From assembly GCF_026967925.1 (NCBI RefSeq), contig NZ_JAPVBI010000003.1, positions 499,070 through 563,069 on the forward strand: a DNA stretch of 64,000 bases. Direction: 5' to 3'. Position numbers and translations under genes: made by a program. The notes beneath the pieces are model-generated. The model was not told where the DNA came from, made no database searches, and saw only the letters and a list, made by a program, of their open reading frames with translations. Shown here piece by piece: positions 49,121-59,236 of the stretch (position 1 is its first letter; every line of letters begins with the position of its first letter). Source of the stretch: Modestobacter sp. VKM Ac-2985. Lineage in GTDB: Bacteria; Actinomycetota; Actinomycetes; Mycobacteriales; Geodermatophilaceae.

Positions 49121-50839
49121 ATGCGCGTTCCCGCCCTTCCCCTGCGCCGGAGGGCCGCGGTGACCGCCGCGTTCGCCGCCGCCCTGCTGGTCCCGGCCAG
49201 CGCCGTCGCCGCCCCGGCGGACCAGGGCCGAGCCGGCCCCGGTGTCGCCGACGCGGCCGGCTCCGGGACCCTGCCGATCCGCGGCCTGGACCTCGACGCG
49301 TCGACCATCCCCGAGCTGCAGGAGCGGATGGACGCCGGCGAACTGACCGCCGTCCAGCTCACCGGGGCCTACCTGGCACGGATCGCCGCCGTCAACGACG
49401 ACCTCGGCGCCGTGCTCAGCCTCAACCCCGAGGCACTGCGCGACGCCGCGGACAGCGACCGGACGCGGCAGCGGAACCAGCCGCGCGGGCCGCTCGAGGG
49501 CATCCCGGTGCTGCTGAAGGACAACGTGGACACCGAGCAGCTGCCGACCACGGCGGGCTCCCGGGCGATGCTGGACAGCCGCCCGGACGACGCCGAGATC
49601 ACCCGGCGGCTCCGGGACGCCGGCGCGATCGTCCTGGGCAAGGCCAATCTCTCCGAGTGGGCCAACCTGCGCGGCAGCGCCTCCTCCAGCGGCTGGAGCG
49701 GCGTCGGCGGCCAGACCGCCAACCCCTACGTGCTGGACCGCAACCCGTGCGGTTCGTCCTCGGGCTCCGCGGTCGGCGTCGCCGCCTCACTGGCCCAGGT
49801 GGCGATCGGCACCGAGACCGACGGCTCGATCGTCTGCCCGGCCGGGGCCAACGGCGTGATCGGCGTCAAGCCGACCCTCGGCCTGGTCAGCCGCAGCGGC
49901 ATCGTCCCGATCTCCGCCGAGCAGGACACCGCCGGCCCGATGGCCCGGCACGCCGTCGACGCGGCGCTGGTGCTGGAGGTGCTGGCCGGCTCCGACGACG
50001 CCGACGCCGCCACCGCCGAGATCCCCGCCGACCTGGACACCGGCTTCGCCGACCTGGACCTCGACGCGCTGGAGGGTGCCCGGATCGGTGTCTGGACGCT
50101 CACCCCCGAACAGTCGGCGGCCGTCGACGACCGGACCGAGGAGGTGTTCGCCGCGGCGGTGAAGCAGATCGAGGCCGCCGGCGCGACCGCCGTCCCGGTG
50201 CAGCTGGCCTACCAGGACGAGATCGGCGCCGGCGAGCTGCCGGCCCTGCTGGCGGAGTTCAAGCGCGACCTGAACGCCTACCTGGCGGCCACGCCCGGCG
50301 ACCACCCGGCCGACCTCGCCGGCATCATCGAGTTCAACGAGCAGGACCCGGTGGAGCTGGCCTACTTCGGCCAGGAGCTGCTCGAGCAGGCGCAGGCGGC
50401 CACCGTGCCCGAGGAGGACCCGGCGATCCAGGAGACCCGGGACCGGATCCGGACGCTGGCCCGCGCCTCGATCGACGAGGTGCTCGCCCAGGGCGCCGGC
50501 CCGGAGGACGACCTGGCCGCGATCGTCGGGCTGACCAACACCCCGGCCTGGCAGACCCGGTACGAGTACCTGGACGGCCAGGCAGACGCGTTCGTCTACA
50601 GCACCTCCGGCCCGGCCGCGGTAGCCGGCTACCCGAACGTCACCGTCCCGGCGGGCTTCGCCGGCCCGCGGGACTCGCTGCCGGTGGGCGTCTCGTTCTT
50701 CGGGACCCGCTGGGACGACGCCCGGGTGCTGGACATCGCCGCGGACTTCGAGGACCAGGCCGCGGCGCGCGAGGCGCCGGGCTACCTGCCCACGGTGGGT
50801 GCGGACCCGCAGCCGGACAACCCCGAGCCCGCCACCTGA
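49121..50839 (+). CDS. Secreted amidase, amidase-signature family
   Basis: A 572-residue hydrolase with a signal peptide (RRRAAVTAAFAAALLVPASA, cleavage near residue 30). The Ser-cisSer-Lys triad is visible: Lys in VLLKDNVDT (near 130), cis-Ser in TDGSIVCPAG (near 230) and nucleophile Ser in CGSSSGSAVG area with GTETDGS. TTAGSRAM and GVIGVKPTLGLVSRSGIVP agree with the family. It should cleave amide bonds in the cell wall or environment; substrate unknown. GGAGGA lies four bases before the ATG. Convergent with the HDOD gene. Confidence 0.9.
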   Translation: MRVPALPLRRRAAVTAAFAAALLVPASAVAAPADQGRAGPGVADAAGSGTLPIRGLDLDASTIPELQERMDAGELTAVQLTGAYLARIAAVNDDLGAVLSLNPEALRDAADSDRTRQRNQPRGPLEGIPVLLKDNVDTEQLPTTAGSRAMLDSRPDDAEITRRLRDAGAIVLGKANLSEWANLRGSASSSGWSGVGGQTANPYVLDRNPCGSSSGSAVGVAASLAQVAIGTETDGSIVCPAGANGVIGVKPTLGLVSRSGIVPISAEQDTAGPMARHAVDAALVLEVLAGSDDADAATAEIPADLDTGFADLDLDALEGARIGVWTLTPEQSAAVDDRTEEVFAAAVKQIEAAGATAVPVQLAYQDEIGAGELPALLAEFKRDLNAYLAATPGDHPADLAGIIEFNEQDPVELAYFGQELLEQAQAATVPEEDPAIQETRDRIRTLARASIDEVLAQGAGPEDDLAAIVGLTNTPAWQTRYEYLDGQADAFVYSTSGPAAVAGYPNVTVPAGFAGPRDSLPVGVSFFGTRWDDARVLDIAADFEDQAAAREAPGYLPTVGADPQPDNPEPAT

Positions 50840-50864
50840 GCAGGGGAGCTGCCCGCCGCGCTGG

Positions 50865-51695
50865 TCAGCCCAGCAGCGCGGCGCGCAGCTCCTCGGCGTC
50901 GGTACGGACCTGGGCGAGCAGCGGGGCGACGTCGCGCTCCCGCAGCTGGCCGCAGCTGACCCGCTCGATCGGGGTCTCCTCGTGCTCGCCGTCGGTGAGC
51001 CGGCCGGCGACCTCGAGGGCGGAGCGCAGCAGGGCGCCGGCGAAGGAGGCCTCGTCGTCCACCTGCTGGAGTGGCAGGAGCATGCCCGCCGGGAAGCCCC
51101 ACTGCTCCAGCGCCACCGACGTCAGCCGCAGGGCCGAGATGCCGTACCGCTGCACCTCCGCCGTCCGCCGGGAGACCGCCGACCGGTGGGCGGTCCACAG
51201 CTCGGCGTAGCCCTCGGCGTCGTTGTGGTGCAGCAGCGCGACGCCCATCTGGGCCAGCAGCCCGAGGCACAGCGCGTCCTGCGGGCGCTCGGCGAACCGC
51301 GGCGCGAGCGTGGACGCGGCCAGCGCCAGGGTGGTGCTGACCTCCCAGAAGTCCTCGGGCAGCCGCGACTCGTCGTCCAGGTCGGTCAGCGCGACCGTCG
51401 CCATCGTGCGCACCGTGCCGAAGCCGACGACGGTGACCGCGAACTGCAGCGAGGTCACCCGCCCGCGCATCCCGTAGAAGGCGGAGTTGGCGAGCTTCAT
51501 CACCCGGCCGGCCAGCGCGACGTCGGCGCCGAGCAACCGGGACAGCTCCGCGGCGCTGGACCGGTCGGAGTTCGTCTCGGCGACGACCTGCGCGGCGACC
51601 GGCCGCTGCGCGGCCATGCTGTCGATGCTGCCCAGCACCCGCTCCAGGTCGAAGACCGGGGCGACGGTCAGGGACGGTGCGGCGGACGGGGTCAC
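50865..51695 (-). CDS. HDOD-domain protein
   Basis: A 276-residue regulatory protein. The HDOD core (about 20-215) shows AAELSRLLGADVALAGRVMK, LANSAFYGMRG, VTVVGFGTVRTM and HHNDAEGYAELW. HDOD proteins lack HD phosphohydrolase residues and act as scaffolds in signalling. GTG 51695 overlaps the stop of the GGDEF-EAL gene (GTGA), so it is made with that enzyme and may regulate or read out c-di-GMP. Confidence 0.87.
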   Translation of the reverse strand: MTPSAAPSLTVAPVFDLERVLGSIDSMAAQRPVAAQVVAETNSDRSSAAELSRLLGADVALAGRVMKLANSAFYGMRGRVTSLQFAVTVVGFGTVRTMATVALTDLDDESRLPEDFWEVSTTLALAASTLAPRFAERPQDALCLGLLAQMGVALLHHNDAEGYAELWTAHRSAVSRRTAEVQRYGISALRLTSVALEQWGFPAGMLLPLQQVDDEASFAGALLRSALEVAGRLTDGEHEETPIERVSCGQLRERDVAPLLAQVRTDAEELRAALLG

Positions 51696-53818
51696 ATCAG
51701 CTCCAGGTCGGGGTGCCGGACGGGTCCGGTGGCGGTCTTCGCGTCGGAGCACCAGGCGTCGGCGAACCAGGTGGCGGTGTCCGGGCCGGACAGCGGCGCG
51801 GCGAGGCCGAACCCCTGCAGGTGGGTGGCGCCGAGCCGGGCCAGCTCGTCGGCCTGCTGCTGGGTCTCCACGCCCTCGGCCACGGTCTCCAGGCCGAGGC
51901 TCTGGGCCAGCGCGATGACCGCGGTGGCGATCTCGGGGTGCCCGTCGGCCAGCTCGGCGACGAACGACCGGTCGACCTTGAGGCAGTCGACCGGCAGGTG
52001 CCGCAGGTAGGCCAGCGAGGAGTAGCCGGTGCCGAAGTCGTCGATGGAGACCTGCACCCCGAGGTCGCGCAGCTGCAGGAGGACGGCGCGGGCCGCGGCG
52101 GGGTCGGCCATCAGGGCCGACTCGGTGATCTCGATGGAGAGCCGGCACGGCTGCAGCCCGTGGCGCACCAGCGCCGACCGCACGTGGCCGTGCAGGTTGG
52201 CGTCCAGCTGCAGGGCAGAGACGTTGACGTTGGCCCGCTGCGGTGCCGCCGATCCCAGCCGCTCGTCCCACTCGGCCAGCTGCCGGCAGGTCTCGTCGAG
52301 CACCAGCAGGCCGAGCGCGGACACCAGTCCGCTCTCCTCGGCCAGCGGGACGAACGTGCTGGGTGAGATGGCCCCGCGCTCGGGGTGCTGCCACCGGGCC
52401 AGTGACTCCACCGCGACCGCGCTCCGCTCGGTGGTGCTGAAGATCGGCTGGTACATCAGGGTGATCTCCCGGTGGTCGATCGCCTCGCGGAGATCGGCGA
52501 CGAGCCGCAGCTTGTCCCGGGCCTGGGCCCGCGCCTCGGAGTCGAGCACGGTGATCCGGCCCTTGCCGGCGGCCTTCGCCTGGTACATGGCGGTGTCGCA
52601 GTCGCGGATCAGCTCCTCGGCGGCGGCGTGCTCGACGGTCTGCACCGTGATCCCCACGCTGGCCCGGGGGTGCAGCACGACGCCGGCGAGGGTGATCGGC
52701 CGGTGCAGGGCCTCTCCGATCCGCTCGGCGAGGGCCACCGCGCCGTCCTCGGTCACCTGCTGGCACACGACGACGAACTCGTCGCCACCGAACCGGGCCA
52801 CCAGGTCACCCGGACGCACCGTCGAGCGCAGCCGGTCGGCCACCTCGACCAGCAGTGCGTCGCCCACGGTGTGCCCGAGCGAGTCGTTGACCACCTTGAA
52901 GTTGTCCAGGTCCAGGAAGATGCACGCGAGGCCACCGGCCCCCGGGTGGAAGCGTTCGGCCACGTGCTCGGCCAGCAGCGTGCGGTTCGGCAGCCCGGTG
53001 AGCGGGTCGTGGTTGGCCTGGTGCGCCAGCTGCGCCTCGAAGGCCAGCCGGTCGGTGATGTCCTCGATGGTGCCGATGAAGCCCGCGCCCACACTCGGGG
53101 TGAAGACGTGGGCGAAGCGGATGACGGTGCTGCGCTCGCTGCCGTCCTGCCGGACCAGCCGCGCCTGCGTCGTGCGGTCACCACCCTCGAGCACCGCGAT
53201 GGCCTGCTCGATCACCGTCTCGAGGTCGTCGGGGTGCACGGCGTCCAGCCAGCCGGTGCCCAGCAGCTGTTCGGCCTGCAGGTCGACCAGGGCGCAGAAC
53301 GCGTCGTTGACGTGCGCCAGCCGCATGCCCTGCTCGGACAGCAGCGTGGGCACCGGTGAGCGTTCGGTGAGGATCGCGAAGCGTCGCTCGGAGGCGTCGG
53401 CGGTCGCCCGCAGCGCGCGCTCGGTCTCGTTGGCCGTGGAGGTCACCCGGACCGTCCAGCGCCGTCCGGCCGGCGGCGGGACCGGGACGGCGGAGACCAC
53501 GCAGTCCAGCAGGGCACCGCTTGCGCACCGGACCGGCAACGTCATGTGCACCGTCCGCTCGCGGCGGAGCAGCAGTTTCAGCTCCCCGCCCCCGAGCGAG
53601 GGCAGCAGCTGCTCGACGGCCACCGCACGCAGGTCCTCGGGGTCGTAGCCGAGCATCGTCGCGGCCCGCTCGTTGCTCCACCCGACCCGCAGCACACCGC
53701 CCACCTGCTCGACCACGAGCACGGCCGCGGCGTCGCTGACGGTCACCCCGTGGAAGACGGCGGCGACGACCTCGGGGGACGCGTGGGGCTCGCTCACCGT
53801 CCGGGTCCGTGCCGACAT
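51692..53818 (-). CDS. PAS-PAS-GGDEF-EAL c-di-GMP signalling protein
   Basis: A 708-residue protein. Two PAS-like sensors (about 20-105 and 130-245, the second ending FIGTIEDITDR) precede a GGDEF domain (about 260-420) and an EAL domain (about 435-690). GGDEF is intact near 343, and the RPGD inhibitory site is five residues upstream, so cyclase activity is plausible. The EAL motif reads ESL (near 470), with ITESAL, DDFGTGYSS and TVAEGVET kept, so hydrolysis is also plausible. No membrane segments. GGGAGGAGG precedes the ATG. Co-transcribed with the HDOD gene. Confidence 0.93.
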   Translation of the reverse strand: MSARTRTVSEPHASPEVVAAVFHGVTVSDAAAVLVVEQVGGVLRVGWSNERAATMLGYDPEDLRAVAVEQLLPSLGGGELKLLLRRERTVHMTLPVRCASGALLDCVVSAVPVPPPAGRRWTVRVTSTANETERALRATADASERRFAILTERSPVPTLLSEQGMRLAHVNDAFCALVDLQAEQLLGTGWLDAVHPDDLETVIEQAIAVLEGGDRTTQARLVRQDGSERSTVIRFAHVFTPSVGAGFIGTIEDITDRLAFEAQLAHQANHDPLTGLPNRTLLAEHVAERFHPGAGGLACIFLDLDNFKVVNDSLGHTVGDALLVEVADRLRSTVRPGDLVARFGGDEFVVVCQQVTEDGAVALAERIGEALHRPITLAGVVLHPRASVGITVQTVEHAAAEELIRDCDTAMYQAKAAGKGRITVLDSEARAQARDKLRLVADLREAIDHREITLMYQPIFSTTERSAVAVESLARWQHPERGAISPSTFVPLAEESGLVSALGLLVLDETCRQLAEWDERLGSAAPQRANVNVSALQLDANLHGHVRSALVRHGLQPCRLSIEITESALMADPAAARAVLLQLRDLGVQVSIDDFGTGYSSLAYLRHLPVDCLKVDRSFVAELADGHPEIATAVIALAQSLGLETVAEGVETQQQADELARLGATHLQGFGLAAPLSGPDTATWFADAWCSDAKTATGPVRHPDLELM

Positions 53819-53984
53819 GCCGCCCCTCCTCCCGCCGTCCAGCCGCACGCCTCGGCGCAGCCTGTCCACAGCGTCGTCCTGCCGGGGTCGGTGCTCCAGC
53901 CGATCGGGGGGACTTCCCTCCTTCGGGCGGGGTGGGTCCCCGGCGGCCACGGCGGGTGACCCCGGCGCCGCCGCCGACCCCGAG

Positions 53985-53997
53985 TTACTGCCGGGTA
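53985..53997. promoter_or_regulatory. TTACTGCCGGGTA motif before the acyl-CoA dehydrogenase operon
   Basis: TTACTGCCGGGTA is a half-symmetric TTAC/GTA element 65 bases upstream of the first start codon. Similar TTAC-N-CGGGTA sequences are, as I recall, found before actinobacterial fatty-acid genes, so a TetR-type site is suggested. The 243-base region 53819-54061 shows nothing else. Confidence 0.35.
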
Positions 53998-54061
53998 GCG
54001 GATGTGGGATGTTCGACACCCCACGTCGAGACGGCAGGGTTGCCGTCAGGAATGAGGACCC

Positions 54062-55237
<1,176 letters not shown>

Positions 55238-55244
55238 TCTGACC

Positions 55245-56381
55245 ATGGAGTTCAGCTACGACGACGAGCAGAACGGCCTCCGGGAGGCAGTGAGCGCACT
55301 GCTGTCCCGGGCGTACGGCGACAGCGAGCAGCGCCGGCGGGTGGTCGGCACCGACCCCGGCTTCGACGAGAAGACCTGGGGTCAGCTGGCCGAGATGGGG
55401 CTGCTCGGGCTCCCGTTCGCAGAGGCCGACGGTGGGATGGGCGCAGGTCCGGTGGAGGTGTCCATCGTGGCCGAGGAGATCGGCCGGGTGCTGGCGCCCG
55501 AGCCGTTCGTGGAGGCCGTCGTCCTCGCCGGTGGACTGGTGGCCGACCTCGGCACCGACGCCCAGCGCGCCGAGGTGCTCGGTGCGCTGGCCGAGGGCAC
55601 GCTGCTGCCGGCCTTCGCGCACACCGAGGTCGGCTCTCGCTGGCAGGCGTCCGCCCAGTCGGTCACCGCGACCGAGGACGGCGGCGCGTGGCGGCTGTCC
55701 GGGGTGAAGGAGCCGGTGCCGAACGGCGCCCGCGCCGACCTGCTGGTGGTCAGCGCGCTCGTGGGCGACGCGACCCGGCTGTTCCTGGTGCCGGGCGACG
55801 CCGAGGGGCTCACCCGCACCGGTCACCGCAACCACGACGGCACCCGGTCGGCGAAGCTCACCTTCGCCGGCACCCCGGCCCAGCCGCTGGGCGCGGGCAC
55901 CGGCGACCAGGCACCGGCCATCGAGAAGGCGCAGGCCCGGGCCCGGATCGCCTACGGGCACGAGGCGCTGGGGGCCATGGAGACGGCGCTGACCACGACG
56001 GCGGAGTACCTCAAGGCCCGCAAGCAGTTCGGGGTGTCGCTGAACAAGTTCCAGTCGCTGACCTTCCGGGCGGCCGACATGTACGTCTCCCTGGAGCTGG
56101 CCCGCAGCACCGTCATGTGGGCGACGCTGGTCGTCGACGCCGACGGCGACGTGGTCGCCGCGGCCGACCGGGCCCGGTTGCAGGCCAGCCGGGCATCGCG
56201 GCACATCGGCAAGGAGGCGATCCAGCTGCACGGCGGGATCGCGGTCACCGCCGAGTACAAGGTGGGCCACTACACCAGCCGGCTCACCGCGATCGACCAC
56301 CTCCTCGGTGACGGCGACTGGGCCCTGGCCCGGCTGGCCGGGTCGGTCACCGAGCACCAGACGGTCGACGCCCTCCAGTAG
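55245..56381 (+). CDS. Acyl-CoA dehydrogenase, subunit 2
   Basis: A 378-residue ACAD-fold protein, more diverged: the middle domain is less conserved (AFAHTEVGSRW replaces the usual motif), while the C-terminal domain keeps RKQFGVSLNKFQSL and AIQLHGGIAVTAEYKVGHY. This matches the second subunit of heterodimeric ACADs. It is in an operon with subunit 1. A strong terminator follows. Confidence 0.88.
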   Translation: MEFSYDDEQNGLREAVSALLSRAYGDSEQRRRVVGTDPGFDEKTWGQLAEMGLLGLPFAEADGGMGAGPVEVSIVAEEIGRVLAPEPFVEAVVLAGGLVADLGTDAQRAEVLGALAEGTLLPAFAHTEVGSRWQASAQSVTATEDGGAWRLSGVKEPVPNGARADLLVVSALVGDATRLFLVPGDAEGLTRTGHRNHDGTRSAKLTFAGTPAQPLGAGTGDQAPAIEKAQARARIAYGHEALGAMETALTTTAEYLKARKQFGVSLNKFQSLTFRAADMYVSLELARSTVMWATLVVDADGDVVAAADRARLQASRASRHIGKEAIQLHGGIAVTAEYKVGHYTSRLTAIDHLLGDGDWALARLAGSVTEHQTVDALQ

Positions 56382-56442
56382 TAGAAAGACTGTCTGCCCC
56401 CCACCGCTCGCGAGCTCGCGGCGGGCCCCTGCAGAGGGCCGA

Positions 56443-56477
56443 CAGCGCCCCCCGGCCCACCCGGCCGGGGGGCGCTG
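56443..56477 (+). terminator. Hairpin after the acyl-CoA dehydrogenase operon
   Basis: A 15-bp perfect stem (CAGCGCCCCCCGGCC and its complement) with the loop CACCC, 62 bases beyond the stop codon. Confidence 0.8.
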
Positions 56478-56575
56478 CCGCGTCCGGAGCGGGGAATGCG
56501 CCCGGGTGCCGTACGGTTCCACGAGCCAGTAGTTGCGCTCTCAACCAGTGCGGCTCAGACGAGAGGGAGCACGAG

Positions 56576-57718
56576 ATGCAGTTCGGGATCTTCACCGTCG
56601 GCGACGTCACCCCCGACCCGACCACCGGCCGGGCCCCCACCGAGGCCGAGCGGGTGAAGTCGCTCATCACGATCGCGCTCAAGGCCGAGGAGGTGGGGCT
56701 CGACGTCTTCGCCCAGGGCCAGCACCACAACCCGCCGTTCGTGGTCTCCTCCCCCACCACCACGCTGGGCTACATCGCGGCCAAGACCGAGAAGCTGGTC
56801 CTGTCGACGTCCACGACGCTGATCACCACCACCGACCCGGTGAAGATCGCCGAGGACTTCGCGACCCTGCAGCACGTCGCCGACGGCCGCGTCGACCTGA
56901 TGATGGGCCGGGGCAACACCGGCCCGGTGTACCCCTGGTTCGGTCGTGACATCCGGGACGGCATCCCGCTGGCCGTGGAGAACTACCAGCTGCTGCGCCG
57001 GCTGTGGCGCGAGGACGTCGTGAACTGGGAGGGCCAGTTCCGCACCCCGCTGCAGGGCTTCACCTCCACCCCGCGCCCGCTGGACGGCGTCCCGCCGTTC
57101 GTCTGGCACGGCTCGATCCGCAGCCCGCAGATCGCCGAGCAGGCCGCGTACTACGGCGATGGCTTCTTCCACAACCACATCTTCTGGCCGCCGGAGCACA
57201 CCGAGCGGATGGTCGAGTTCTACCGCCGCCGGTTCGAGCACTACGGCCACGGCAGCGCCGACCAGGCGATCGTCGGGCTGGGCGGCCAGGTGTTCATGCG
57301 GAAGAACAGCCAGGACGCCGTCCGGGAGTTCCGTCCCTACTTCGACAAGGCACCCGTGTACGGCGGCGGCCCGTCGCTGGAGGAGTTCACCTCGCAGACC
57401 CCGCTGACCGTGGGCTCCCCGGAGCAGGTGATCGAGCGGACCCTCGGCTTCCGCGACTACGTCGGTGACTACCAGCGGCAGCTGTTCCTCATCGACCACG
57501 CCGGGCTGCCGCTGAAGACGGTGCTCGAGCAGCTGGACATCCTCGGCGAGGAGGTCGTGCCGGTGCTCCGGCGGGAGTTCGCCGCCCTCAAGCCGGCGCA
57601 CGTGCCGGACGCGCCGACCCACGCCAGCCTGGTCGCCGCCGCCGGCGGCGGGCACGACAGCACCGTGCAGGCCGCCGACGACGTCACCGGCCGCACGGTC
57701 GAGGTGGCGCAGGCATGA
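56576..57718 (+). CDS. LLM-class FMN-dependent monooxygenase, CE1758 type
   Basis: A 380-residue luciferase-like monooxygenase. The opening MQFGIFTVGDVT, the QGQHHNPPFVVSSP segment, TLITTTDPVKIAEDFATLQH and GRVDLMMGRGNTGPVYPWFG fit the CE1758 family, normally encoded beside a CE1759-type FMN reductase, as here. It should use FMNH2 and oxygen on an unknown substrate. GAGGGAG precedes the ATG. The next gene overlaps its stop (ATGA). Confidence 0.88.
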   Translation: MQFGIFTVGDVTPDPTTGRAPTEAERVKSLITIALKAEEVGLDVFAQGQHHNPPFVVSSPTTTLGYIAAKTEKLVLSTSTTLITTTDPVKIAEDFATLQHVADGRVDLMMGRGNTGPVYPWFGRDIRDGIPLAVENYQLLRRLWREDVVNWEGQFRTPLQGFTSTPRPLDGVPPFVWHGSIRSPQIAEQAAYYGDGFFHNHIFWPPEHTERMVEFYRRRFEHYGHGSADQAIVGLGGQVFMRKNSQDAVREFRPYFDKAPVYGGGPSLEEFTSQTPLTVGSPEQVIERTLGFRDYVGDYQRQLFLIDHAGLPLKTVLEQLDILGEEVVPVLRREFAALKPAHVPDAPTHASLVAAAGGGHDSTVQAADDVTGRTVEVAQA

Positions 57719-58335
57719 CCACCCGCACCCTCGCGGTCGTCAGCGCCGGGCTGAGCGACCCCAGCTCGACCCGGCTGCTGGCCGACCGGCTCACCGTCGC
57801 CACGGGCGAGGCGCTGCGCGCCCGCGGGGAGGATGCGACCGTCGAGGTGGTGGAGCTCCGCGGGCACGCCCGCGACCTGGCCGACAACCTGACCAGCGGC
57901 TTCGCCAACGGGTCGCTGCAGACGGCGATCGACACGGTCGTCGGCGCCGATGCGCTGATCGCGGTCACCCCGGTGTTCTCCGCCTCCTACAGCGGCCTGT
58001 TCAAGACGTTCTTCGACGTGCTGGACAAGGAGTCGCTGACCGGGAAGCCCGTGCTGCTGGGCGCCACCGCCGGGACGCCGCGGCACTCGCTGGTCGTCGA
58101 GCACGCGATGCGCCCGCTGTTCGCCTACCTGCGGGCGGTCGCCGTCCCCACCGGCGTCTTCGCCGCCGCGGAGGACTGGGCCGGCGGCGGCGTCGACCGG
58201 TCGCTGGCCGGCCGCATCGACCGCGCAGCCGGCGAACTCGCCGGGCTGGTCAGCGGCCGTCCCGCGGCCACCCGTCCGGCGGACCCCTTCGCCGACCCGA
58301 CCACCTCGTTCGAGGAGCTGCTGAAGGGCCGCTGA
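57715..58335 (+). CDS. NAD(P)H-dependent FMN reductase, CE1759 type
   Basis: A 206-residue flavodoxin-fold reductase. LAVVSAGLSDPSSTRLLADR forms the FMN phosphate loop, and TPVFSASYSGLFKTFFDVLD the flavin-binding loop. It supplies reduced FMN to the monooxygenase upstream, with which it overlaps by four bases. Confidence 0.9.
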   Translation: MTTRTLAVVSAGLSDPSSTRLLADRLTVATGEALRARGEDATVEVVELRGHARDLADNLTSGFANGSLQTAIDTVVGADALIAVTPVFSASYSGLFKTFFDVLDKESLTGKPVLLGATAGTPRHSLVVEHAMRPLFAYLRAVAVPTGVFAAAEDWAGGGVDRSLAGRIDRAAGELAGLVSGRPAATRPADPFADPTTSFEELLKGR

Positions 58336-58357
58336 CGCCATCGGGCAGGATCCGGGG

Positions 58358-59209
58358 ATGACCCCGCCGACGTGGTTCACCCAGGCCCTCGCCCAGCAGC
58401 CGGAACACCGGGACGTCGGCGTCGCCGGGTCCCGGGTGCACTACCGGGCCTGGGGGCCGGCCGGGGCGCCGGGCGTGGTGCTGGTGCACGGCGGTGCCGC
58501 CCACTCCGGCTGGTGGGACCACGTCGCCCCCCTGCTGACCGGCCGCCGGGTGGTCGCCCTGGACCTGACCGGGCACGGCGACAGCGACCGGCGCGAGGAC
58601 TACGACCCGCTGCTGTGGGCGCGCGAGGTGGTGGCCGTCGCCGCCGACGCGGGCCTCGACCGGCCGGTCGTCGTCGGCCACAGCATGGGCGGCTGGGTGG
58701 CGGTCACCGTGGGCGTCGAGCACCCGGGTGACATCGGCTCGGTCGTCGTCATCGACTCCCCGCTCAACGACCGGCCGCCGGACGAGCGGCGGCTGCGGGA
58801 GCGTCGCCGGCCACACCGGGTGTACCCGGACCCGGACGAGGCCCGAGCCCGCTTCCGCACCCTGCCGCCGCAGGACGTCCTGCTCCCCTTCGTCCGCGAG
58901 CACGTGGCCGCCGGCTCGCTGCACGCGGTCGAGGGCGGCTGGACGTGGAAGTTCGACCCGGACTTCTTCGGCACCCGGCTGCGGCTGCGCGACCTGCTGC
59001 CCGGGGTCGCCGTCCCGCTGACCTTCCTGCGCTGCGAACACGGGCTGGTCAGCCCGGAGATGGCCACCGAGATGGTCGGGCTGACCCGGGCCGGGATGCC
59101 CGTGGTGGACCTGCCCGACAGCGGGCACCACCCGATGCTGGACCAGCCGCTCGCCCTGGTCACCGCGCTGCGCACGGTGCTCGCGCTGGGCGGTGACCGA
59201 CCCCGCTGA
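58358..59209 (+). CDS. Alpha/beta hydrolase
   Basis: A 283-residue esterase-like enzyme: oxyanion segment VLVHGGAAHSGWW, nucleophile Ser in VVGHSMGGWV (near 109), acid and His in DSPLN and PDSGHHPMLDQP. The substrate is unknown. It lies 22 bases after the FMN reductase on the same strand and probably belongs to that operon. Confidence 0.88.
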   Translation: MTPPTWFTQALAQQPEHRDVGVAGSRVHYRAWGPAGAPGVVLVHGGAAHSGWWDHVAPLLTGRRVVALDLTGHGDSDRREDYDPLLWAREVVAVAADAGLDRPVVVGHSMGGWVAVTVGVEHPGDIGSVVVIDSPLNDRPPDERRLRERRRPHRVYPDPDEARARFRTLPPQDVLLPFVREHVAAGSLHAVEGGWTWKFDPDFFGTRLRLRDLLPGVAVPLTFLRCEHGLVSPEMATEMVGLTRAGMPVVDLPDSGHHPMLDQPLALVTALRTVLALGGDRPR

Positions 59210-59236
59210 GCCGTCGGGCGAGCTCCGCGAGGTGGG

